The notes below the pieces were generated by a model, which saw only the letters and a list, made by a program, of their open reading frames with translations, ran no database searches and was not told the DNA's origin. Shown here in pieces: positions 46,101 through 58,100 of a DNA stretch of 64,000 bases. Each line of letters starts with the position of its first letter. Positions within the stretch are counted from its first letter, which is position 1. Origin of the DNA: Branchiostoma floridae (taxonomy: Eukaryota > Chordata > Leptocardii > Amphioxiformes > Branchiostomatidae); contig NC_049983.1 of assembly GCF_000003815.2 (NCBI RefSeq), positions 1,699,857 to 1,763,856 of the forward strand. Direction: 5' to 3'. A program made the translations under genes and the position numbers.

Positions 46101-49100
46101 ATAGTTGATTAGAAACTAGTGTGATGTACTCAATTATTTTACTCTAACTTTGTCTTTGAGACTGTATATGCAGTTAGTTAGCCGTCAGATTTGATTTTGC
46201 AAATAAATCACTAACCATCTACACAAAAGGATCAACCGTATACTCACATGCTTGTCAACAATCATGAAAAACGGAGATCCAAGAGCTCCATCTGATTCAC
46301 ATCCCGCAGACGTGGCCATCCTGACGGTTTCTGGGTCGTCATTTAAATCTGCGTTGACGTTTACCGTAGGGCGATCGGTGAAGATAGCGGGATCGGCAAC
46401 CTGTCTGGCCGCTGAGCTGTAAATTTGCAACACAAAAGACCATCATAGCAACACACCTTCACTTACTTCTCTGGTTGCCTAGTGGTAATTTTGTTAGGGC
46501 CCCCAAGGAGTCAAGCTAAGAAGGCCCACAACGACATTTTTCGTCACCTACGCAAACCGTGCCTTATGTCCTTATGGGTCTTCTTACTCATGATCGCGAG
46601 GGTTTAGTAAAAGATAACAATGCGTTTTACTACGTAATAGTCGATGCCTAAGATAGGAAAGGAACCAAAAATCGCACCTGCACGCAGACGATGGACCGTC
46701 CACGGCGACCTTTCTGAGTTGGTCATCCACCATCCAGACGTTCCCGCCGCCATCTTTGATCGCTCCCGTCCTTGCCCGGATGTTCTCTATGACGATGTTG
46801 GTTATGGAGGGTGGAGACGTGTCGTACAGGATTCCATCAGAACACACCGGTTCGGAGGCAGACAGGGCGCGGTTAAAGGCGACCACGGTGCAGTAGTACG
46901 TGCCGAGGGAGGAAGCCGTGAAGCTGTGTTGTAGCTCAGTGGTCGTCTTTTCTGTTGCCTGGCAAATATTGCACATCAAAATTACACCATAAGAACTCTT
47001 TATAGAAATCCTGCTCATGACTATAATCGGAAAACTTTTCAATCTATCAGTAATTTTATCTACATGTTACAAGTTTCTAGTGTTATAATCTATCAGTGAT
47101 TATATCTACATGTTACAAGTCTCTAGATAAGATCCTCGATTCGGAATTCTTTGTAAGAGGAGTGAAGGAGGCTGTGTACATCCGCGCCCACCGTCCTTCG
47201 CTGAGTAGAGACGGGAGGCGACATAGGTTATCTGGCATTTACGACCCTCTGCTGCAGTCACGTGTCTCCGACGTCACGTTCTGGAAGCTACTGTAGACCG
47301 GTCCATTTCGTTTAAATTTGGGGGTAAGTCCCGACCTATTTGTAGTGTTGGTTAGTTAAAGTCATTTTAGCAACACAGATGAACTTCCATGCTAAGTCTC
47401 TAGTGGCATAAATTATTTCATGCCTACCGAATCAGGCACAGGGATGCCGAAGTCACCTGGGAGCCCGCACCGAGTGCCAAAGAACACCTGGTAACTCCTC
47501 ACGCCGCTCTCGTGATCAAAAAACCCTTCCCAGCTGAAGTGCATGTTTGGATCACTCTGAAACACATTTACATACATGTACGTCCAACCCGTTTATATAC
47601 AAGAATGTTGGACAATTCACCTGCCATTCATTGCATACGAAAAGAAGTAAAACAGCTCAGATAGTTTAAAATAAACATAGACATAGATTGAAAATAGATT
47701 ACATTTCTATGCTCTGTATACTATAGTCCCACTCTCTTACTTTGCAATTAGCACTCGGAATGATAATCTTGCAATGAAGTTATTGTTATTATTGTCATAT
47801 CATTATTATCTTATCACGTATATGTTAAGCTTTTAAAAACACTTCTATCAGTTTTCAATCTGAACTCATGATGTCAGAGGTTTACCTTTATCTTTACAAT
47901 CCCTTTATAAGGCAGGCGGGGATAAGTGTCATGATTCATTTACACTTTTGAATTTATCAATGTTTGTTTGTGCCTATATTTATTGTTTTGTTTACATGTT
48001 TATGTTTTTTTTTCGTTTTTTTTTTTCGTTTGTTTTCATTGAAGTATCACCTTACCTGAAAGTCGATATCGGCTTGACCGGCATAGTTGTCTGAGACGTG
48101 GCCCGGTTCGGGAGGACTGATGTCAACTGTAATCTGTTAAAACATACATCACATTTAGTACTTAAATTTTTCAAATCTTATTCAACAAGTTGGCTCGTTG
48201 TCTTGTCTGAAACTTACTCCCACTCGATGTAATAACCGTTTCATCCACATAAAAACACTATGTAAGATAACTGTGTGACCTCTTACTTCTATCCCTTATG
48301 ACTTGGCACGGATAAAGACTATGAGAAGGATACGATCTTTTTTTATAATTTGAAGATTATGTTTTTGCTATGTAAATATTGTGTTGTTTCCACGTGTGAT
48401 CCCATGGCCTCTCTAAAAAGCAATGCTTAGCCACTGATGGAGAAAACAGAAATACATAAATAAATTACATAAATAAATATAAGCAAATTATTTGCATATT
48501 AGTTTGCTGTATAAAATCATCCAGTAATAAAAATTTCATATAGACCTGCAGTCTCTCAGTGGTGGACAGTCGAGCCCGATTAGTGACGGTGACGTAGAAG
48601 TAGTAGTCGCTGTCGTGTTCTCCTATGGGGATGTTCATCTTGGATGCGTCAGGCGCTATCTCGTACTTGGTCATGTAGCAGGGTTCCATGGGGGTACACT
48701 TACAGGTGTCCGCTGTACAAGGCTCAGCATCCTTGAAAATATAGTCATGATTTTCGTAAAACTCTTGACACCTAGCTGTATCGCTTAGTCTAATTTCATA
48801 TTTTCAAACCGGGGCCTAAACGTGCTGTTTGTGGAACCAAAAAATAGAAATGTATACATAAAAATTTAAATAAATAAATAAGACCCCGGTCCGGAAATGT
48901 GTAATATGCTCTAGCAGTAGAACCAGTTTGTATTGTCATATGATGAAGATGGCAAACTCTCAGCTCACCGAAACGTTTGGTTGTGTACAAAGACTGAGAG
49001 AACTTTGTTCATTTTCTTTATTGACATGGGATTGGATCGTCCATCCATTCAAATTCTTGTTGAGAACGTTGCAATACGCTGGAGAAAATCACACGGAAAA

Positions 49101-52100
49101 GGTAAATTCCACAATGATTCTAACACTAGTAATAGTATCATAGACTTAATGTTGTAAATAACTTACGGATGAGACGCGAACGGCCAAGTTGCCGTCCCCG
49201 TGCACAATGGACTCGTCCGCCATATCCACCAATCGCCAGTAGATGGTGTACAGACCGCTGTGGATGTCGTATGTCGTGAATTTTACCCTGTAACCAATGA
49301 AATAAGATCTCATCAAACGTTGATCTCAATGCCGAGAGGTTATATTTATATCGTGACACCAGAGATAAATCTAGTTGACGAATATGTTGCTGAAAAAAAG
49401 ATAATCATACAACGCTTTGTACAGTACTGTAGAGTATGCCAGCTATGTTTTTTGAGATCAATGACAATGGCGACCTTTCACAAGTCTTATCTTCCATATA
49501 TGGCTACGGTATGAAAAGATATATGTACTGTAAAGTTTTGTGGCTTACAGACAATCATAAAGATCTCTGGAATTGTGGACAGTTATTCCCTCTACTCCGT
49601 TCTTCTCCAGCCAGAAGTCTTCGATGATTGGAGGAGTGCTGTCGATGTGGATGGACACTTCGTCGGTCTGTTGGTTGCCCAGGATGTCAGTGGCTCTGAT
49701 GTAGGCCGTCACAGTGTCACCGTCAACTCTGGAAGAAGAAAACAATCAAAGTCTTGCTCACAGAGTCAACATGCTTCTCAAAGGTAAACGTAAAGCAGGT
49801 TGAACTCGAAGCGTAATTCTTCAAACGAAGTTGGGACCTGATAGTACAACGTGGCTTCACTATAGTCAAGCATACCACGTCATCCCTTCTCGGTGTTTTT
49901 ATATGCGGAGTTTTACACCCCAACTTAACGCCTGAAGTCTCTACATGTTATTCGGTCACAGTAAGAATTAGACTAGTCCCTGAGGCGTCGCCAAAAAGAG
50001 CTCTTCCCGGCAGTTTATGTGCTCTTTTTGGCGGCCCTTTCGGGCGCCCGCCATTCTATAAGGCCCAGTGGGATACACTGTGGCTACCGGGCTATAGTTG
50101 GTCCTGCCGCGCCCGGATTTGGTAACAGTCGGATTTAAAATAAGTCAGGACCTGGTGACAGACAGACGCCAAGGCCTAACCGTAAAAATGCCGATAGGTA
50201 CCCCCAGCGTATCCGGCTTTTTGGCTTTCGAGCCCTGCGAAGCATGACGGACACCGGCGTAATTGTGACACACGGGGCCGCCCTCTTCACTTTTTCATCA
50301 GAAAGAACAAATTCAAACTCCAGATAGCCGACGAGAAACTCTTCATATGGGCTCAAGGAGGTTATCTAAGTTGAACCACCCTAGTGTTTGCGCAGAATCT
50401 TGAAGATTTTCTGGCCTAACACCATATCAAATAAAAGACTACATGCCAAAACAGGACTAATACTGGTCAACGAAGAAATAGCGGCACGTAGATGGCGGTG
50501 GTTAGGACACATCTGCCGCATGAGGCCAGACAGTTTACCAAGAACTGCTCTGCGGTGAACCCAACAGGGAAAGAGAGCGAGCGGAAGGCCAAAAGAGACA
50601 TGGAGGCGTTGCATAGAGAAGGAGGTGAAGAGGAGAGGGGTTTCTCATTGGATGAGGCACCAAGAGTTGTTGGTTGCTCGGACAGACAGCAATGAAAGAA
50701 CTTCCTGAAGCCTTACGTACCACTGGGTACACAAGAGGATTTAGTGAGTGCACCCACCTAGAGATTGTTAGAGACTGTGACCCTGCGTGCAGATCATCCA
50801 CATTGGTCCAGGCACCGGAAGTCTTTGTTGTACCTCCTTGGTGGTCAACATGGTAGGACGTCTGTACAGAGGTCACACAATTTTAATGTGATATCTATTA
50901 GTCCATTTGCCCAGTATCTGTCTATCCGGATAATCATCTATCCATCTATATGTACCCTAACTATCCACCATCTTTCTATATACTTACCTGTCTGTCTGTC
51001 TACCTATCAGTCCATGTATCTGTCTATGTTCTATCTGCCTGTGAGTCTACCTATCAGTCCATGTATCTGTCTATGTATTATCTACCTGTCAGTCTACCTA
51101 TCAGTCCATGTAGCTGTCTATGTACTATCTGCCTGTCAGTCTACCTATCAGTCCATGTATCTGTCTATGTACTATCTGCCTGTCAGTCTACCTATCAGTC
51201 CATGTATCTGTCTAGTATGTACTATCTGCCTGTCAGTCTACCTATCAGTCCATGTATGTGTCTATGTACTATCTGCCTGTCAGTCTACCTATCAGTCAAT
51301 GTATCTGTCTATGTATTATCTGTGTGTCTGTCTGCCTATCAGTCCATGTATCTGTCTATGTATTATCTGCCTGTCAGTCTACCTATCAGTCCATGTATCT
51401 GTCTATGTACTATCAGCCTGTCAGTCTACCTATCAGTCCATGTATCTGTCTATGTACTATCAGCCTGTCAGTCTACCTATCAGTCCATGTATCTGTCTAT
51501 GTATTATCTGCCTGTCAGTCTACCTATCAGTCCATGTATCTGTCTATGTATTATCTGCCTGTCAGTCTACCTATCAGTCCATGTATCTGTCTATGTATTA
51601 TCTCCCTGTCAGTCTACCTATCAGTCCATGTATCTGTATATGTATTATCTGCCTGTCAGTCTACCTATCAGTCCATGTATCTGTCTATGTATTATCTGTG
51701 TGTCTGTCTGCCTATCAGTACATCTACATGTATCTGTCTGATTATAGTATGTATTATCTGCCTGTCTGTCTACTTATCAGCCCACCTATGTATCATCTGC
51801 ATGTCTACCTATTAGTCCATCTTATGTCTGTCCAAGTATTATCTGGTTGTCTGTCAAGTATCATCTATCAGCCTATATCAAGTATCATCTATCAGTCTAC
51901 ATTTACTATCTAAAATTTTAGATCCAAATCTAGAAAGCCATGTGTATGTAAGTAATTGTATGTGTTTCTGAGTTTTTTACTATTTGTTCTAGGGCGTTAA
52001 CAGTTCACAGGTCACGCTAGCTTCTTGTTTACATGTTTACGTTACAGAACGACGGGAAAAGCAGTTTTGACCAATTGCTGACGTCAAGTATCCGTACGGT

Positions 52101-55100
52101 CACCTGTTAATAAGATCACGTGTCCGTAACTCGCGCGAGTTTACATTCTGAAGTGATTGGTCATCAGTATTGATCCTGAAGAAGTCGACAATGGTCGTTG
52201 AAAATTGGATCCGTGTGTACCTTTGTGTTGGAAGAAAGTTTAATATTGTACTACAAAAGCAGTTGTGTTTACCTCGAAGGTTACCACTCCCTTTTGGTTG
52301 ACGATGGGCTGCCTAGATCGTTCCGTGGTGTCGACGTCGTCGTTCGCTTGTGGCACGGGTACGAAGAACTCAGCAATGGCGTTCAGGAACTTGCCGTTGT
52401 GGTGGGTGTGTTGGATGAAGTGGTCCATATACTCCACGGTGATAAGTTGGTCAAGATTCGTCTGCCACTGTTTTGGAAAATCAGACATTTCCATTATAAT
52501 ATGCTTGCCTCATCAATATGTTTCTAGCAAGTTTTTAATTGATTGAAAATTTAGGGTGTGAAACATATTGTTTTCTTCCCCTGCTGGTGATGGTCTTGTG
52601 ATCTGTAATAAAGTTTATGATAATGTCTGTTGTTTTCGTCTCAGGTTTTATCTTTATTGTTTTACACATAATCTCAAACACAGAAAACTTGTTTTATGAA
52701 ATATTTATTCCTATGCATCATAGGATGGAGAGTGTTCAATAACAATTCTGCGATCAAAATTAGATTCGTGCATATCAACTCATAATTTGAAAACAAATGC
52801 GATCCATGATGTAAACTTATGATTTGAAGGACCGAATAAATAACGAAAACATGTTCCAAATTAAACTTCTTTATCAAAAAATAAATTGTCTGAATGAGGC
52901 GAGATGGCGTTGTGGCCTCAGTGAAAGTCAGCTTATAAATATATATAAATTATTATTTTATGTTTAAATGTTTCATCAGCGAAATTTCGCCAATGTTAAG
53001 CCTATCCACAAGTGCTGTCCTCTAGCAACTATGCAACTATAATCTACTCGAATCCTGAACAGTGATGATGGGGGATACAAACTCAGTCACGTTTGGTCTT
53101 CTTTACATTACAGCAGCGACACCTAGCTGCAGTGCAAAGTAGAATCAGGCAATTTCCCCCTGAGCACTGAAACGTTGTGATCAACTCGTTGGTTTCATAA
53201 AAAAAACTTTACTTACCTATTGTATACAATCTGGGTTGTGTAAGAAATGCTAAACTTAGCCTCCAGTGCCAAATAAACCAAAGACAATTCAAATACAATT
53301 TAATCTCTACAACTGGATAAAAAACGCATATTTACTTCTCGAGTTTCGAGTGACATCCATCACTCTTCTTCAGTGTTACTAGAATGAACTAGCAGAACAA
53401 TTCAATACAAGCACAAATAACTAGAAAAACTGGTTTAAGCACTAAATCGTTAGGATCATATGCAAAAAGGTACTCTAATGTAAATCATGTTAGCATAGTT
53501 TCCTATGGTCAGACAACAATGATAATAATGCTTACCTTGATGTCTAATCTTCATAAACAAACCAAAGACAAATGTCTAACCAGGAAGTCAGTGTCCGCCA
53601 CAGTTGTGGAGATCCACATGTCCCCGTTCTCTGCTAGTCCAGCGGATTCGTCAACAGTGATGGTCGAATCTGCGTCGTACAAGTAGAACCGACGTGTTCT
53701 CTACAACAAAAAGTATGTTCGTCAGCATTGTTCATATGTATTCTGTATCTGTATCTATATAGCCGGTATAACCGCCCTTCGGCGTAACACACCAGCTAAC
53801 TTCATCTTTTCATGTATACAATTACAGTGTCCTTCATATGATGCTCTCGTTTATACAATGTGCACAGAACACACAGGCCAAAGAATAGTCCTATGATTAT
53901 CCTATAAGTGTTTCATATTTAACTTTTCATAAGCATCTTTGGATGGACATACGAATTAAATGTTACTAATGCTGTATTGCTATTATTATTCTATATATTA
54001 TCATATACACCCACTATTTAGAATTCGACAATATAATAATTCGATTATGCCGCAGAAGTATAAAAAATACGGAAAGTGTTATAACAATTGTGTCTAACCA
54101 TGTTAATCTATAAGTGCAGGACTATTCTGATAAATTCGAATAGGACAGTGTTGCCAGTAGAATGAATGAATGAATGAATGAATGAATGAATGAATGAATG
54201 AATGAATGAATGAATGAATGAATGAATGAATGAATGAATGATGACTGAATGAATGAATGAATGAATGAATGATGACTGAATGAATGAATGAATGACTGAA
54301 TGAATGAATGAATGAATGAATGAATGAATGAATGAATGAATGAATACCTCAATTGTGTATTTCTGCCCCACTTGGTCAAACACAGGTCGCATGTTTGTCA
54401 TATACTAAGTACATATTTGTGTAGAAATAAGCGTCTAATCTACTCCAGTACATTCGATTGCGACTTCCTCTCACTTCTTGGGAATTGCATAAATGTAGTG
54501 AGCTGTATCATTTGTTAGGATAGATTCATCAAAGGTTGTAAGGAATATTATTTCTCATTACTATTGAAGTACCTGAAGTGAGAAAAGTTACTTACTAGTA
54601 ACACGCATAGCCGAAAAATGCTTCTATCGCTATCATACAAAGGGCAATCTACAGTAAAAATGTAGTTCTCTTCTACTTTACGAAAAAAAAATGGCAGATT
54701 CTTTGCTTTAGGGGAGCGTGGTTATGTCTTCCTGATTCGATGCGCAATTTTGTGACATATGATGCATGCAGTACCTCAATATTTCCTGCTTCGTTGCCAC
54801 CAGAGGCGTCTTCAATAGTCATGACCACCGAGAACACGCCCGGGTCCTCACCAGCCATGTTGATCGTGTAGGAACTGGCAGAGGACTCCAGGGACTCTGT
54901 GTTGTAAAACAAATAGTGATGAAAATTGTTGAAGAAAGAAAGTAACTTCATCGGGCTGGTAGATCAAAAGATATTGACAATGACACTAGAGTTTGTTGCA
55001 TATTTGTTGCCCCGTCGGGGCTAAATGCAGTCAGTTTGATACTAAGGGTAGTAAACGCAAAGTTATACATATACTATAGTTTACATGCATCTTCTCTCTT

Positions 55101-58100
55101 CCTTAAACATTTGTAGATGAACATACAGAGATTTTGCAGTATTACAGTTTTTTTTTTATACAACCAGTAATGTTTCTTACCTGCTTATGTTTCGATGGCT
55201 GTTAGACATCTTCCCCAAAGCTTCTTACTGAATTACTGGTTACTGGTCCACTCCAGTATAAATACATCAAACTTTATGCCAATAAGTAGTTACTCACAAG
55301 AAACTGGATATGATTTTGGAAACGGTCAGACGTTTCGGATAGAATCCGCTATCCTTCGAGATATTGTAAGACAAAGTCAAACTGAAGAGAATTTGGATAC
55401 GAATAGTAAACAAAGATAGGGCAAAGTCAAGCTGAAGACAATTTGGATTTCAATGGGAAACAAAGCTCAGACACAGTTTATGTAAAAGAGTCAATTACCT
55501 CCTGTTGTTTTAGTTGCAGGAGCTAAATGTTGTGTTTCGAGTAACTGCTTTTTGGCATATCGTGTTACCTGGATGTCTAATCGACGTACATCACACGTTA
55601 ATTGGTTTCCTTACCGTCGATCCACGGAGTGGACCCCTCCCTCAGCGTGTCCCCTTGTGTGTGATCCATCCTGTAAACCTGCACATGATAGTTCTGTATA
55701 CCAGACCCGGTGTCGCTCCATCCACTCCAACGGGTCGTGATGGAGCTCTAAAAAAACATGAGATAGAATATATAATGCCAGGATATAAGAGAATTCTTTT
55801 TACACAACCAGCAGTTACTTACATTTCTCACGTTTCGATGTCTCTCAGACACCTTCGTCAGAGCTTCTAACTGGAGTTTTGCTTCTCACCTCTATATGTA
55901 GCCGATGTAGGTGTCGTGGTGAGAAGCAGAACTCCAGTTAATAGAAGCTCTGACGAAGGTGCCTGAGAGACATCGAAACGTAAGCAATGTTAATAACTAC
56001 TGGTTGTGTGAAAAGATTTCTCTTATATCCTATATTTTACCAACCTGATGAAACTATTTTCGGAAATATATAATGCCAGTTCACCTTTATCCGCAGGGTA
56101 ACCTATATCCGTCATGTAAAAAAACCCAGCGTAATTGGGATATCAAGTCGCTGGACGGTGGTTTCCAATTGCACGATTTGCAATGTTTTCTAAAGAAATA
56201 TTGCATTTTAAACCCCCGTCCGTCAACATAACATCCCCTGGTGCTCTACCTAAAAATCAAAACAACAAAAACAACGGATATAGGCTACCCTGTGGACAAA
56301 ATTGAACTAGCGTTACATGTATACCTGATATAATGGGATGTGCATCCCATGATTTCCCTTCATATATTGCCCTGGAAACGTTGTTGCTAAGAAAAGAAAA
56401 TAATTGCTTCCGTAACTTGTCTAAGGCCTAGCATGCTAGGTCGAATTTCCAAACTAGGCCCCGGCCGGGCAGTTTTCGGGAACGAAAAATATTGTATAAA
56501 AGACACCAGACTACGCAAGATGTAAAGAGGATAGTCTTATTTAGGTTTAGGTCACATTTCATAAAAATGGGCCCGACCGGGCCGGGCCCCGGTTTGGAAA
56601 TGTGACCTAAGCCTAAGTAGCATTATTTGTGTACTGTAAATGCATTTAAATTCGCGGGGATTTAATTTCGCGGTAGCGGGGAAAAGGACTTTTCGCGGTG
56701 GATGTAAGTTCGCGGTAACATCATAGACTTCAGTCTGATACCATAATAGAAAAATGTTCGCGGTGGTTTTCAAGTTCACGGTGAAGTGGTCACCGCGAAA
56801 ACCGCGAACATTAATCCACCGCGAACATTTCTGCATTTACAGTATATTTTTTTCGCATACATTTCTATTTCATGTTTCCACAAACAACCTAAGCCTAAGT
56901 AGCATTATTTGTGTATATTTTTTTCTGTATACATGTCTATTTTACGTTTCCACAAACAGCCCGTCCGGGCCCCGGTTTGGAAATGGGACGTTAGCCCAAG
57001 ACAACCATGCAAGGTACTAAGGAAGAAGGGGCGGCACATGAAATGTCCCAACCTGTTTTGTGAAGGGATCTCCGACGTCCAACATCTGAGCAAACGTCCC
57101 GGAATGAGTTGGGGTAGTGGAGTCATACCTGCAGAAGTGAAGAGGTTCAAAACTGTTTCTAAAAAAGATCTGACGTTAGTTCTTTATACCCTAAGTAAAT
57201 GACTTGGAACAAATACGTTACTTCCGCATGCTGTTGAATCATTTGTTTAATGGTAACATTTCCTTAAAATTCGTAAGCATCAGTCTGCATAAAGAATCGT
57301 GTTTCGAGCTTGATAACAATAAATTTAATTTCTTTTTTTTATTGTCAGGCACACGTCTAGTTTGTTATCAGTTATGATAATATGTTAAGTTTATTGCTAA
57401 TTCTTACCCGATGACTAATTGCAAGTGACATAAAAAATTACAGACAATGGTACACAGTACAGTAAGCAACTACTCTTTTATAACGCTAAACTGTATCTAA
57501 TTGGGCTTGACTTCTTTTTCTGAGACAGTAGAAGATGAAAGATCACATCTTTTCTATAATTTTCTGGTTTTGTGATGTCAAGAGGAGAATAGTTCTCTGT
57601 CTGTCTGTCTGAAAGCGTAGAAACAGTTGGATGGCATTTACTGGCCTTTTTAAAAAACCCTTTTCTTACTTGATCGTAGAAGGGACATGTTGAAGTTAAA
57701 TGTGTTTCGCCTTCTGCCATATCCAACATACATTATTTACAGGTCCTTTAGCACACAGGCAAATCTACAAAATCTTCACCTTCCGCACTGGTATTCAAGT
57801 GCTGATTCAATGGTCAAAGCCGCCTCAGCACTGGTTTTCCAGTACAGGAGAAAATTCAGCACTGGTTTTCATGTGCTGAATGGCTCTATAATTCCAGTGC
57901 TGAAACTCCGTCAGGACTGGATTTCCAGTGCTGAATCTTGTTCCAGCACCGGTTTTCCAGTGCTGAACTCTTTTTAGCACTGGTTTTCCAGTGATGGATT
58001 GCCGTCAGCTGTCGCTGTCTGCACTGGAACCATCCGAGTGCTGAATTACAAAAGCTTTACCTTCCGCAATGGATTTACCAGTGTTCAGGGACACTTCAGC

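Noticed and set aside
50135..50356. Minus-strand frame resembling an extra exon of the modular gene
   Set aside because: No splice borders in the needed phase and no repeat signature; probably part of unrelated repeat sequence, though it lies where an exon seems to be missing.
50765..51913. 382-codon open frame (Cys/Ser/Tyr/Leu-rich repeats)
   Set aside because: Wholly explained by the 47-base minisatellite, which is open in all three frames; no coding features.
54108..54401. Minus-strand frames with Ile-His-Ser-Phe repeats
   Set aside because: Direct translation of the (AATG)n microsatellite.
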